A stretch of DNA of 64,000 bases from Halichoerus grypus (taxonomy: Eukaryota > Chordata > Mammalia > Carnivora > Phocidae). The stretch spans positions 166,686,437 to 166,750,436 of the forward strand of contig NC_135715.1 in the NCBI RefSeq assembly GCF_964656455.1, given 5' to 3'. This document shows positions 35,801 through 50,800 of this stretch, in pieces; the first letter of the stretch is position 1, and every line of letters begins with the position of its first letter. A model generated the notes under the pieces. The model was given only the letters and a program-made list of their open reading frames with translations. It ran no database searches and was not told where the DNA came from. The position numbers and the translations under genes were made by a program.

Positions 35801-38800
35801 ATGGGAGGCAGGTATGCCTGGTCATAGCTGTAGCTTACCAGTTAGCCTGCTAAACAGCTTTGGGTTTTATTTGTGTTGCTTGGGCACAGGATATGTGGGC
35901 ATGGGTTTCACCAATCAGTGGCTGAATTAAGATGTCAAGAATATTGAGCACTTCCTGTGTATCAGGGAATATTTTGTGCCTCATATATTTGGTGTATAAT
36001 GAGTATTTATTTATTTATTAAGATTTTATTTATTTATCTTAGAGAGATAGAGAGTGCAAGTGGGGGGAGAGGCAGAGAGAGAGGGAGAGAGAATCTCAAG
36101 CTGACTTGGCGCTGAACACGGAGCCCAATGCAAGGCTTGATCTCACGGCCCTGAGGTCATGACCTGAGCCGAAACCAAGAGTTGAGGCTTAACCAACTGA
36201 GCCACCCAGGCACTCCAGGTGTATCATGAATATTTAGTGCCCAGTTATACTTATGTTTAACATGCATGGGGTCCACTTATTACCTACTTATTTGAATTTG
36301 ATACAAACTATGGGTTTCATCCATCCCATTTTTTTTTTTTGTCTTCTATAGCAAAATTAAATGTTTTCAAAAAATAAAACAAATGCATATTAGAAGTGGA
36401 ATCCATCCTAGTGATTCACTAGGATTTTCAAGTAGCCTGGGGTTAATTTAAAGTGTTATGGAACCTGGACTGTATTGCCTGACGGAAGAACCAAGCGGCA
36501 CCCGGAGATCTTGGAGGACAGGAGGTTTATTTGACGCCGGTGGGCTCAGAGGAGAGTGATCTCCAAAGGTCTGAGCCCCGAGCACAAAAGGGGCAATTTA
36601 TACACTTCTACTTCTGCATACTTGGCACTTCTGGCGCGTGCGCAAAGCGGGGCAGGGAGAAGGGCCTGGATTGGTGCGCGTGGGAAGCAGAGCAGGGAGA
36701 AGAACCTGGAAGAGCGCTGAGCAAGGACTGGGACTCTCTTGCTGGCTCGGTCAGCCATCTTAGGACACAGATTTTCCTTATCAAAAGCAGCATTTTATTT
36801 TATTTATTTTTAAAGATTTTATTTATTTATTTGAGAGAGAGAGAGACAGAGACAGCGAGAGAGAACACAAGCGGCGGGGAGAAGGAGAAGCAGGCTCCCT
36901 GCTCTGTGGCACTCAATCCCAACACGGTGCTCAATCCCAGGATCCTGGGATCACAACCTGAACCCAAGGCAGACACTTTCCTGACTGAGCCACCCAGGCA
37001 CCCCTAAAGCAGCATTTTAAGGTACAGGGCTGTGATGCTGGGTGATAGTAAAAGATGCTTTTTTAGACTTAGGCAGACCTGAGTTCAAATCTTGGGTTCA
37101 GCTATTAGTTTTGAGACCATGGGAAACACACATGATCTCTTTGTATGTCCATTTCTTAATATAAAACAGTGATAATAATGTATAAATGACATTAATACAG
37201 ACAAAACACGGCACAGAGCCTGGCCGCTAGTAGGCACTAATTGGGAACATGATGAGAAAGAGCTCAGGTGCAGGTAACTCACAGGCCTGTTCTGCTACTT
37301 CTTGGTTCTCTGACAACAGATGCACTACCTGACCTCTCTGAGCCTTGGTTTTCTCATTGATCAAATGCAGATAAAACGAATATTACTCTTCATAGGGGTG
37401 TTGTAAGATTCAATGAGATAATGTACATAAAACACTATAGGGTTTGGAATAGTAAGTACTAAGTACTTAGTAGCAAGTATTAGTCCTTTAATTATTTCAT
37501 TAATTTATACCTATACATAATGTCTGATCAAAAATAATGCTTTTGTTTATTGTTATTCCATTGAAAGCAGGACTTACCCTTTCATTGATTCTAGCTGATT
37601 TGATGTTTATCCAATCAAGTCAGTGGAGCCTTGATTCTGCTAAAGTTAGAGCTTAAAAGTGAGGCTGGAGAAGAGATGGGGGCCAGAGCTTCCAGACCTT
37701 TATAGGTCATACTAGGATGGTTGGGGTATTTTTCAGTGATAATGACAACAAATTTGCATTTTATAAAGATCGTTACCAGCATGTGGAGGAAAAATTGGAG
37801 AAAAGTAATAATAAAGATGAAGCTAGCATTTTTGAATGATACCCACATTCCACTTTCTGAGGGTTCTGCAAATATTAATTTAATTGCACTTCCTATCAAC
37901 CCTATGAGACTGAGGCTAGAAGAAGTGTACCTGGCATTGCACAGCCACAAGTGGTAGAGAAGGAATTTGTCTAGACAGCTGGGCTCCAGAGGCACTCAAT
38001 AAATACTATGGGCAGACTAGAGGTTTCTATTAAAATCAGTGATATTTATTTTCTGTGGAGGAGGAGTGTTATAGAGGGATTCCTTTTATAGTATCACTGA
38101 CAACTGCTCACCCTTCAGTTGCTTAAACACCCCTGATAATGAGGAGTACACAGTGGACAATGCCCATTGTACACTGGACAGTTTTTCTTACCTTCATTAT
38201 ATCTATGCTTTGTCCTTCTACCACTTGTAGTTCTTCCTATTCTCTTAATCAGAAATAGTCCATCACCTGTCATGGACTTTTCAATAGTTCACAGTTTTTA
38301 CTGAGATAGGAGCTCAAGCTTGTGCATGCGTATTGCCTGTAAGCATACATACAACATTGTCTACTAGCACACGTTCTTCTCATTCACATGAGAAAATTAT
38401 ATCTGCAATTCATGGTGTTCAGAAAGTAAAGCCATAACCACAGGTACTCTGCCATTTCAGTGTGTTTCAAATGCTCTATCCCCCCACGTAAAATCTTCTT
38501 TATCAAATTCCTGTAGCATTTTGTATGTAGATTTCATAATTATCTCTTTCTTACATACTATCTTATTTCTCTTGACTTCATGTGTAACTGTCAGATTAAA
38601 AAACCAACAACTATGAATTACAAATGGGCAGGAGTGAAATTCTCTGTTTTTACAATAGAGAACTGTCCAATGCTTGCTGATCAGTTCTTATGGATCTATT
38701 TTGCCACTTTCCTCTATTTGCTAAGTGTCTATTGAGCAAAGATAAAGTTTGACTCAGTGCAAGTTGTGAGTTACTAGGAAATGTATTTCCTCATCCATTC

Positions 38801-41800
38801 GTTAATTGTGGCAGTTTCCCTCAGTCTCAGCCTTCCCATTTGTAAAATGAGAATATTCGTGGCTATGAGTAAGATTGAGTCTGCAGGGGGTAGATTTGAA
38901 AATCAGGTAAGAGCCCATTTATGAAACGACTTTATAAACTCCAACTTCTATACAAACATTATGTTAATAATTTAGGGTTAATGTTATCAACATTATCATC
39001 ATTGCTATATGTGTACAATGATACTGGAAATGTCAAAGAAGACTTATAGTGTCTGCTATTTGATTTCTTGGCAGGGGGTGGGTTGAGTCAGTAAAGAGGT
39101 ACTAGATAATGCTAAATGATTTTACCCTGAGATGTGGAACCATATAACTTAGATTTGGAATTTTAGAGAAGGTAAATCCTAAGGCATTTTTTGGTTTAAT
39201 CCCCTCATTTGAGAGATGAATAAAATGAGACCCAGAGATATCAGGTTGCATCTTCGTAGCCTGTAGCAATTTTGACTCATTCACCTGTTCAACAGACATT
39301 CCAAGCCTTGAGCACAGAATGCAAGCAAATATATTCACAATGCATTTTATATTGAATTAGATAATTAGTTTTCTTAGTTATCTTGTATTATTTCTTGAAA
39401 ATTATAAACTAAATCATCAACCATTAATGGTAATATGTATCTTCAAGGAAAAAATTATTATTTTTCAAGGAAAAAAGTTTATTTTTGAGGCAAAGAATCC
39501 TTTGCTACATAATATTTAAAAAGTGCAACTGACATTGAATATTGCTCTAAAACAGTTGAATTAATGTAAAAAAATTAAATATGTTAGATCATGTGACTCC
39601 TCTGTACAAAACATTTATTCCTACAAACTCAGAATAAAATCTTGAATTCTATAGTGTCCTGATCTGAGCATGATAATTGGGTTAAGGGGTCATTTTATAT
39701 TTATTTTGCATATAAAATAAAACTGTATTATCACAAACATGGCATGATTTCAAAATTGCCTAATTTGATTTTTCATGGAATTCAGCTTGTCTCTAGATAG
39801 AAAGTTTTTGAGGGTTTTCTTGATAGTAATCTGACCTACATATAGTCCTCTGTCACAAAGTTCAGGTAGAGAGAGAGCTTGGAGCATCTCCAAAGGAATT
39901 TGGGGTCTCTGTCCTATCTCTTATATTTGAGATTCTTCTTTTTCTGACTTGGCCTTTCAAAGTCTAACTCTGATTTTCTCTGCATCTTGGCCATTTAGAG
40001 TTAAGCAAATCAGATCCAGCTTTGGAAGACACTCTAAATGCTATTGAATATACAAAGGAAGTCTTACAGTTCTAAAATTCTATCAAAAGTTATTTGGCTA
40101 AGGCACCTGGGTCGCTCAGTTGGTTAAGCGACTGCCTTCGGCTCAGGTCATGATCCTGGAGTCCCGGGATCGAGTCCCACATCAGGCTCCCTGCTCAGCA
40201 GGGAGTCTGCTTCTCCCTCTGACCCTCCTCCCTCTCATGCTCTCTGTCTCTCGTTCTCTCTCTCGCAAATAAATAAAATCTTAAAAAAAAAAAATAAAAA
40301 AAAAAGTTACTTGGCTAAGGTAGGGTAAGAAAGTTGAATAGTTTCAATTGGACAAATGAGCTTTAAAAAGTGGGTATTTTTGTTTCTCTTTCTTTTTACT
40401 TGCAAAAACAAAACACCCTATATGATACCTTATCACCTTCTCCCTGCTCATGCAAAGGAAATGGAATGCCAGCAGGAAAGGTGGGTCCCGTAATACAAAA
40501 GACCAAGAAAAGATAGCCTCTGTCATTTCTAGGAAATCTGCATGGCTCTCAGGGCTTCTGTACTTCCTCTTCTCAGATTGTGAGTTATGGACACAATGCA
40601 GCGTTCATTTCCCTGGATCTCTCCTGCAGAATAATGCATTTCCTATTCCTAATCCTGACTGAGAAAGTTCTATTTTCTAGGCAGACCTCTGTGCCTCATC
40701 CTCAACTTTCACAACTGCATTTTTACTGACATTCATTTCTCCGTTTCTAGAGTGTTAAAATTTCATTTACAAAGTCTGAATAGAGGGTAGTTTCTGAGCC
40801 TTGTTAACAAACACAGTGTGAGATGGGACAGGGAAGAATTAATGAAAAACAAGGATTAATAGCATTTTCTTAAAAAAAGAATCTGAAATCTCAGTTGCCT
40901 TTCATATCAAAGGGCAAATTTGAAGCTTTGACGTTGAAAACTATCAAAGGCAAGTTTTTCTAGTTTTTATAGGTAGCTGGTTTTGACCTATTTCTAAAGT
41001 ATTTTGCAGAGCTGGAATTGTGCAATTGAGTTGCAGTGTGTTAGGAGACACAATGATGAAATGTTACTGAGGCAAAGAAAGAAGATTGTGAAGATACTAC
41101 CAAATGTAAAAGCAAAAAGAAAATTTATAGAATCCAGGAGTCTCGTAGCTAGTGAATCTGTATTCAATTTATATTCATACTGTAAAATATGCCACTTTCC
41201 ATATAGTAGAAAACCTTTTTAGGGTAGTGTGATAGATGTTCTGCACAACTCAGGAACACTCTTTTATCCTTCTTGTCTGGTTGAATAATGTGAAGAATAG
41301 ACGTGTGCAAATAATGCTAGGAAATATTTAATAATGTGCAAGTGCAAACTTTCCCTGTCTTTGATATTTCCATGTTATGCAAACTTCAAGTCCATTGACT
41401 TTGCAGATTTCAATGTGGTGGGGCCGGAATTACACTTTGGTCTTGAGGTCTAGTTGATTCAACTGTGGTACATCCTTCCAATGGAATGCTGTGTACTGAG
41501 CAGTCTTGGTATTGATATGGAAAGGAATAAAAAATACACTGTTGAAAGGAAAGAGCCAGTTGCAGAACAGAGTATACATTGCATTTTTTGTAGGGCAAGG
41601 GAGAATAAGATGATAACATCTGTGTCTGTATATGCATGAGAATCCACTGGAAGCATGTAAAATAAAGAAAGAAAAGATGTTACCTATAAGGAGAGAGGCA
41701 GGGGCAGAGGAAGATAGGGACATGGGAAGGACTGAGATGTCTCAATGGCTGTCTTTTTATACAGTTTGATTTTTGAAATGAGAATGTATTGCCTACATAA

Positions 41801-44800
41801 AAATATTAAAATGTAAACATAATATAGTCATTACGTATGTACTGAAAGTGTTCTACCTTCAAGAATAGTTGAAATAGCTTTTTATTATCCAGAATTTGTT
41901 CATTAATGTAAAAGTAACTTATTGATAAATTTATCATCTAAAATTAAATAATTATCATTATATCCCCAAAATTTCTTTTTTTTAAAAAGATTTTTATTTA
42001 TTTATTTGACAGAGAGAGACACAGTGAGAGAGGGAACACAAGCAGGGGGAGTAGGGGAGGGAGAAGCAGGCTTCCTGCGGAGTAGGGAGCCCCATGTGGG
42101 GCGTGATCCCAGGACCCGGGATCATGACCTGAGCCGAAGGCAGGTGCTTAACACTGAGCCACCCAGGCGTCCCATCTCTAAAATTTCTTTATAAAATTTC
42201 ATTTATTTTTATTTTTATTTTTTTTTTAAAGATTTTATTTATTTATTTGACAGAGAGAGACAGCGAGAGCAGGAACACAAGCAGGGGGAGTGGGAGAGGG
42301 AGAAGCGGGCTTCCCGCCGAGCAGGGAGCCCGATGTGGGACTCGATCCCAGGACCCTGGGATCATGACCTGAGCCGAAGGCAGACGCTTAACGACTGAGC
42401 CACCCAGGCGCCCTAAAATTTCATTTGTTGTCCCCACAATCAATGCTAGGTTTTGTCTAAGGAGAAAGAAACTGAGGCTTTTATTTATGTACCTTTAATG
42501 TATAAAAACTGCTTAAAGTGCTACATTAAAGTTTCAAGTGGAACTAGTTTTTCTCAACACTGTTCCAAACCAGTTTGAGTGAGATTGAATCAAACTTATT
42601 TTGAATTCAGTTCAATCCAACAAATATTTGTTGACTACCTATATGTTCTGTATTATTCTAGGCACTTAATAATACATCAGAAAATAACAATGATCCCTGT
42701 TCATGTAGAAACTAAATTCTAGCTGGGGTGGGAGTGAAGCAGAAGATAAACATAACAAATAGGTAAATTATATAGTGTTTTTATTAAGTACTGCTAAAAA
42801 TGAACTTTTAAAGTTAAAGATAAAATCATGGATTTTATGCAGATACAAAATGAGCACTTGTCAAAGATATTTTAACTCACTAATTATGGAGGGAAACAGT
42901 AAGATGTTATAACTTGTTCAAAGAAGAAATAAATCACATGCCTGTGTTTAGCAAAATGAATACTGAAATAAATTTATAAATACATGCAACAATTCAGTAT
43001 TCATAAGGCAATGATCAATCACATTCCACTGAACACAACTAGTTTTCATTTCTATGCACAAAAATCATTTGCATCTAGTTTTCTGTTGCATTTCTACCAA
43101 CAGGAATCATTTGCATTACTGTCAGCTTTCTATTGCATTTCGATGGATAAGAATGATTTGCATTGTCCCGCATCGGGCTCCCTGCTCGGCAGGGAGTCTG
43201 CTTCTCCCTCTGACCCTCCTCCCTCTCATGCTCTCTGTCTCTCATTCTCTCTCTCTCAAATAAATAAATAAAATCTTTAAAAAAAAAAAAAAAAGAATGA
43301 TTTGCATTATTGTCAGTATTCTACAGTACGTGGAGGTATAACATAAAATCACTGGAACTTCTGGAAGTAAGAGGACTTTATCTTTCCAGTGATAAGAAAA
43401 ATGAAGTATCAGGTGCACCACATTCATTTATTTATTTATTTAGGATTATCTCAGAGAGAGAGAGAGAGAGAGAGAATTGGGGGGAGGGGCAGAGGGAGAG
43501 GGACAGGGGAAGCACACTCCCCACTGAGCGGGGAGCCTGACATGGGGATCTATCCCATAACCCTAAGCCAAAACCAAGCGTGGGACTCTCAACCAACTGA
43601 GCCACTCAGGCGCCCCCATGTGCACCACATTTAAAAGAGAGTGATTTTTTGTGGCTCTGGAAATGTGGTTTTGAATCTTATTGCTATAAAAATAAACAAT
43701 ATTTATAATACTCTATAGCTAATAGTACAGAAACCAGGAGCCATTACACATTTTTTTTTTTTTACTGGGTTGAGTGTTTTATGAGATTTGTTTTTGTCTA
43801 CTTATTTTTTAATCAAAAGCTTGGGACTGGAATGTTCAGTAAAACTTAAAATGCTACTTAATTCTCACTGCCTATTTGCTTTGCCAATTTATTCATGAAA
43901 GTTTTTTTCATGTCTCAGATGCTGGGAACTTAGTGCTGGAAACATCAAGTGGATTTACCAAGCCCCAATCTTAGCAGCTATTGGGGTAAGTGTTAAAACC
44001 CTGTGTCATGGAAAGAAAGAAAAAGGATGCATAATTAAACTGCTGCTAAAACTAAGAGAAAGTGTGCCTCTCACTTTGTTCTACAAAGGTTTAGGAGACT
44101 CATATTACAGCAATAGCTGTTAGGAGAGTCTGGGCTGGGGATCATATCCATATTCATGGCTGACACTGAGATCCATGCAGAAAGCACATACCCTCCCTTT
44201 AATGAGCTAGCACATGGGTTCAGTTCTGGGGCTTCAGAATATCTGTGAACATTTACATGTTCAAGCAGCTGGAAGGTCCTAAAACTCTTCCACCTTTACA
44301 TCCATTATGTTAGAGTTCCACTTCAACGTTCTGATCACTTGGTAGTAGTCAGGAGGAGGAAGCAAATAGCCAGAGAACAGGGGAATTACTAAGAGAGTGA
44401 AAAATGATAGTATGATTCATTATAAAGCATTTACTAAAGCTCTTACTTGGCATGCCGTCCCCAAGGAGTTAAGATGATTCCATATGGAAACATATCCCGC
44501 AGAATCCTGTCTGATAGGTCATGGGAAAAAGACTGGAGTAAACAATGCATACTGCGAGGACCTTTTATGTCTGTAGTATTTCACCTACATATTACATGTG
44601 TATTGTGAAAGAAAACAAAGTTACACTTCTTTGTGTCTGACACAACCCCCCAAAATGTTTATTCTTGACTTCCCTTGAAGATTTTATCTCATTAGCTTCT
44701 CCATGATTTGATGAAGAAATTATACTTGTATTAATTCAAGATTATAAACATCTTAAAAAGAGGACTTATGTTCCCATATTACCTGTTAAATCCCTTGAAA

Positions 44801-44827
44801 GTAATACAGCAGCACAATTTTTAACTA

Positions 44828-44859
<32 letters not shown>

Positions 44860-47800
44860 TTTGAGAGAGAGAGAATGAGAGACAGAGAGCATGAGAGGGA
44901 GGAAGGTCAGAGGGAGAAGCAGACTCCCTGCCGAGCAGGGAGCCCGATGCGGGACTCGATCCCGGGACTCCAGGATCATGACCTGAGCCGAAGGCAGTTG
45001 CTTAACCAACTGAGCCACCCAGGCGCCCAGCTAAAATTTTTTTTGGTCTTTGTTCTCCACTTTTTCACATTTCTCATTTTGTTTTCTGTAGCATAATGCA
45101 TCACCGGGTTTGTCATTATGTTGCCATGCTTGATGGCAGAGGGACAGCTATTAATGGGACTGAGGTTTTGTAGGATCTATCCAGAATCAGAGAAAAGCTT
45201 ATTTATCTCATAGGAAAAATGCAGAAAGAGAAATAGAGAAGCTTGAAAAGGACTCTTCATTTCAAAAGCTCATTAAGTAAATGTTTATAGGGGGAAATAA
45301 AATGTGGAACACTTTCAGAGAATCCAGTTTGTATCCTTGTTAAAACAGCCTGTTAGCGGGGCGCGTGGGTGGCTCAGTCGTTAAGCGTCTGCCTTCGGCT
45401 CAGGTCATGATCCCAGGGTCCTGGGATGGAGTCCCGCATCGGGCTCCCTGCTCATGGGAAGCCTGCTTCTCCCTCTCCCACTCCCCCTGCTTGTGTTCTT
45501 TCTTTCGCTGTGTCTCTCTCTGTCAAATAAATAAATAAAATCTTAAAAAACAAACAAACAAACAAACAAACAAACAAACAACAAACAGCCAGTTAGCAAA
45601 TTAGACCCCATTTCAATGTCCTAGGAGAAGCTGGAAATGGACAGTGGATAAATGAATGAATGACTTAAATTTATAAACTCTTATCATTTTAATTTTAATG
45701 AAGTACTGCTATTTTAGTCTAGAGATAAACCATCCCATTAAACCATCTATTGATAAACTATATCCCTGGGGAACGTCAGTGAACTTAAAGTTACAAATTA
45801 ACTTTATAAAGTAGTGTCTGGTGTTTACTACTCTGATTTCCCTTTTATCCACTGATATTTTATCCTCGTCTGTGCTTCCCAGCCTTTCATTTTTTTTCCT
45901 CCTAGTTCCTCCACTGTGTTTGCTTGTTCATCGCTTACCATCCACTTTTTAAGGGGATAACTCAGGTCTTACTACTTTTTTGTGTCCTCAGTGCCGTGTA
46001 CTGGAATCGTGAAATAAGAGATAATTAAATATTATATGAAAATGTAGCAAATTTAAGAACATTAAGTTTGAGTTTTCATTTGATGAAAAGAAAAGACATA
46101 TTAAAACTCCAAGAGATCCTTGCAAAATTAAGAATTGAAGCAAAGGATCAGGTCATGATCCCAGGGTCCTGGGATCGAGTCCCACATTGGGCTCGAGTCC
46201 CACATCAGGCTCCTTGCTCAGCAAGGAACCTGCTCCTCCCTCTGCCTGCCTCTGTCTCTCTCTCTCTGATAAATAAATAAAATCTTAAAAAAAAAAAAAA
46301 GAATTGAAGCAAAGGACAGTGGACAAAAGTAAATCATAGGACGTCCCCCATTGAAACAGTTGATTTTTAACTAAAGCTTTGTTTTTTGTTTGCAGATCTT
46401 AGTTACTCACATTGTCAACATGGATGAGAAGTTTACTTGCTGAGGTTTCTAAATTGCAAAGAAAAACAGTAAAGTTTGGTGATTATAGCGGTTCTAGAAG
46501 ATTCCCTGTTGGGGAAAGGGGAAAGGGAGCTAGAAATGATGGTATACTCAATGCATATGCATTTTAAAGAAAACTTAGATGGAAGCCATTTTCATCTTCT
46601 TGAGTTAAATGATGACACCTCCAAAGCAAGAATTCTTAAGTGTTTTTCTAATATCACAACATTCATTTAATTTCAAAAATCATAGTCATGATCTCAGGGT
46701 TGTGAGATCGAGCCCTCTGGGGCTCTGTGCTCAGTGGGGAGTCTGCTTGAGATTCTCTCCCTCTCCCCCTCCCCCCATGCGTGCTCCCTCTCTTTCTAAA
46801 ATAAATAAATAAAATATTTTTTAAAAAATCAGAGAAGGTTCAAGAGCACCTTTCTGTTCACTGAGTACCTTTTTGTTTTAGTATAACAATTCAGTCATCA
46901 CAGTTCCCTTTAAGATTCCCTCACTTTACTGTAGAACCAGTGTGTAAAGGAAGAGATGTGCCCCAAAACCCATCCTAGTGTTTTGAGTGAGGTGCTCCTT
47001 CCTCTCAGCTGTTCAGTGTCCTGAAGCCAGGAAGGATGATGCAAATAATAACAACAAACACTGCATAGTGCCCTGCAGTGGGCACTGTTCTTAGTGCTTT
47101 ATTTACATAGATTTATCTAATCTCCTAAATGAAGAAACTGCTCAAGATCACAGAGCTAGTGAATGGTGGAGTGGTATTCTAACTTCGGGGTCAGTGTCCC
47201 TACCCAGTGAACTCCCTGCACATACAATAAAATCCAACATCCCCAATGGTCTAGGGAAGACCCTGTCACTCGTGCCTACATCCTTTACATGCAATACCTC
47301 AGCCACGTTGTTTTCCTTTCAGTTCCTTGAACCTGTCCACCTCTGCCTCCTCAGGGCTATTCCATATTCTGTGCTGTACCCTCGGAAGCCTGGGATGAGC
47401 TTCCTTCTATTCCTCACTTTAAATGCAACTTTTTCATGTGGTCTCCTTGATGCCTCCAATCTAAATTAGGTCACCTGTTATAACCCAAAGAGCAAGGTGA
47501 GGTTTTTCCTTCTCAAGATCATCACAATGTATAAAACCTCTGATTGTTGAATGTCCATCTTGTGCACTAAGCTGTAAGGTTTATGTGAACAAGAGCCATA
47601 TTTTTCCCAAACTTCTATATTTCTCGTGCCTAGCAAGCTTCCTGGCACATAGTGGCCACTCAATAAATACTTGTTGAAAAAATAAAGCCGGCATATAAAG
47701 TAGATGCCCTGGGGAACTGGCAAGAGGGAAGAGGTGAAATAAGAGCACAAAGCAAAGTTCGGTATGATTACAGAACCTCTGAGTCCATTTCATGCAATCT

Positions 47801-50800
47801 TTTCATTTCCTGCTAAGCACAGAGCCCAATGCAGGGCTCGATCTCACGACCCTGAGATCATGACCTGAGCCGAAATCAAAGAGTTGGACGTTTACCCAAC
47901 TGAGCCACCTAGGCACTCCACCAAAACTTTTAAATATAAGTCGGATCCCTCACTTAATTCTGGCTTTGGATATTAGAATAACAGAAATTCTATTAATTGG
48001 AATTTGGTGTATCTGGGAGTAAAATCTGATAAAATGTGATCAGAATTTCTAAGCAATATAGGAAAGAGTTTGTAGAGGATAAGCATTTATAGGTTCTAAT
48101 TTGAAGAAATTCTATCAAGAGAATTGAATTTTAGAGATAATCACAGACTTCAGTATAAATTTAGGAGGAATCACTTGATTTTGGAATCATAGAATCTAAA
48201 ATTATTGCACTGTTATCTGTGTTTTGTTCATATGTGTTAAAACTATGTTTAAGATAACTAGAGTCATAGAACAGTAATTTTTGTTCTGAAAATAAATATC
48301 TGCAAATATAACAATTTGTTATTCACCTGTAACATGTTGATGTTGATTTGAGGATGATTTTTAAAAATTCTTCTATAGGGTTTGGAGAGTGCATATCTCA
48401 TTCAATCAATTATCCATTCACTCATTTAACGAATCTTGATTAAATACCAAGAACATTGCAGGTGCTGTGTGAGGCAATGGGCATGATACAGTCAGGAGAT
48501 AGACACCAATTCTCCTGAAGCTTAAGCAGAGTGGGTGAGGCAAACACTTACACGTGACAAGTGCTGTGGTGGGGCTGGAACAATTTCTGAGAAAAGCTGA
48601 CATTCAGCCTGAAACCTAGGAATGAGCTAACCTAGTAAGGAAGGGAGAGCGGAGAGAGTGGAAGAATGATCCAGGCAAAGGGGACTCTAGGAACAAAGTC
48701 TCTGAGATAGCCTGAGGGGCCAGAGGTTTCAAGGCTGAAATTTGGAGTTCTTTGTTTCAATTCATCTGTGGTTCACTTTGAATACATCTTTAAACTTTTA
48801 ATTGAGAAAGAATCTAGTGTTTATATTTGCATTATTTAAAAACCATATTTGCATAAAATTTGTTCGATGACTGGTTTTAATGCTTATGGGTGGTCATTTT
48901 ATTCACCTCTCAGTTTCTTACTTCTTCGTTTTATCTGTACTTTGCCTGAAGTAGACCTTTAAGCAAAATTTTAGAGGAAGTTCACATGAGAGATACAAGG
49001 ACTCTCTAAATAATTTTCTCTTAGAATTATTTTTATATCTTTTTTTTTTTTAAAGATTTTATTTATTTATTTGACAGAGAGAGACGCAGCGAGAGAAGGA
49101 ACGCAAGCAGGGGGAGTGGGAGAGGGAGAAGCAGGCTTCCCGCGGAGCAGGGAGCCTGATGCGGGGCTTGATCCCAGGACCCGGGGATCATGACCTGAGC
49201 CGAAGGCAGTCGCTTAACGACTGAGCCACCCAGGTGCCCCTTTCTACATCTTTTAAAATGAAATTTAAAAAATCTCACTAGAAGTTTCCACTTGGTCTTG
49301 TTCTTTTTTCACTCCATTTGCCCAGTGTATAATGTCATTTATACGGGCTCAGATGTTCCCTTAGCACAGGAATTTTCTTCTCTTACATTCTTATTGATTC
49401 GTTCAATTTATCATAATCTTTTCTACAGAGAGAGAAATAAATCTGCATGGTGACTCTCAATTCCATGTCATCCATGTAATCATCTCTCCCGTCGTCATAT
49501 GTGTCTTTGTTCCTTATCCCCCCATTTGGGAAGAGTCTTCAGTGGTCTTCCACATTGCTGAATGTGTTCTCCTGCTTTGTTAGATCTACTGTTTGCTATT
49601 TCTAATATTGATTTTAAAACTTGATCATATTTTAGATTCTTTACAATCTTTTCTTAATCCATCCTGCTCTTCAAGAAATTTCTGTCTCGGGCGCCTGGGT
49701 GGCTCAGTCGTTAAGCGTCTGCCTTCAGCTCAGGTTAAGCCCTGCATTGGGCTCCCTGCTCTGCAGGAAGCCTGCTTCTCCCTCTCCCACTCCCCCTGCT
49801 TGTGTTCCCTCTCTCACTGTCTCTCTCTCTGTGTCAAATAAATAAATAAAATCTTTAAAAATAAAAAAGAAATTTCTGTCTCCATCTCAATCTACTATAA
49901 CTCAACTCTCTTTTATGGGCAGCATGGTGCTGTGGTTGAGTCCCTGCTGCGTGTCATCCAGGCTGCATGGGCCTCAGAGCTCTGCCACTTACTGGCTGTG
50001 TGACCAGGAATAATTAGTGGAAGCTGTTACTCAGGTTCCTAACCCACAAAATGGGGGCGATGATGGGCCTATCGGCCTATCTCATTGAACTGTTGTGAAG
50101 ACTAAGAGTCAATTCATGTCATACACTTAGAATAGTGAATAAGTAGTCGATAACTTAGTTCCTAATTAACCTTTATTCTATACTTCCCTAAATTATTCAG
50201 GGTAATTATTTGGAATTTTACCCAACTGGGGTTGGAGCTATCAGTATGTGTGTACATGGGTATATTTTGTTAACTGATCTTTTAAGGCAGCAAGGGTTTG
50301 TTTTTTTTTTAAAGATTTATTTATTTATTTGACAGAGAGAGAGAGCAACAGCAGGGGGAGCGGCAGAGGGAGAAGCAGACTCCCCGCTGAGCAGGGAGCC
50401 CAACTCGGGGCTCGATCCCAGGACCCTGAGATCATGACCTGAGCTGAAGGCAGACGCTTAACCGACTGAGCCACCCAGGCGCTCCTAAGGCAGCAAGTTT
50501 TACCCAATCTTAGTTTTTATTAATTCTTTCCATAATCCATTTCATTGTCCTTAAATGCATCTTCTTAGTTATTAAACTGATGTATTGGATGTGCGTATCT
50601 TCTTTAGTCAAATTTCTGTCAGTTTTCAGTATTTATTTAGTGTGGTCTACTGGCCTGAGAACAGAGTTCCTGGTCATGGGCTTTTTAATAGGGATAGAGT
50701 TCAGGGTTGGCCCATCTGAAGCCATCTCTAATTCTTCCTTTTCCAGGGATAGGAACCGACCAGTGACACTCCCCAGCCGGCACTGCTCCCACGGCGCTGC

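Larger units (their letters stand above)
35313..43918 (+). other. PTH2R: PTH2R intron 8
   Basis: 8,606 bp: SINEs at 36011, 36798, 40103, 41979, 42205, 43165 and 43425; a CpG-rich antisense LTR (about 36480-36783); a run of MIR remnants (37040-38000); an L1 tail (about 41455-41815); an antisense L2 (about 42600-42760) and an octamer-bearing repeat (about 42880-43310). Nothing recognised at 35320-35980, 38010-38780, 39680-40080 and 40330-41440. Confidence 0.85.

Noticed and set aside
36531..37007. 158-aa frame, the longest in the window
   Set aside because: Runs across an antisense LTR and an antisense SINE; no conserved domain.
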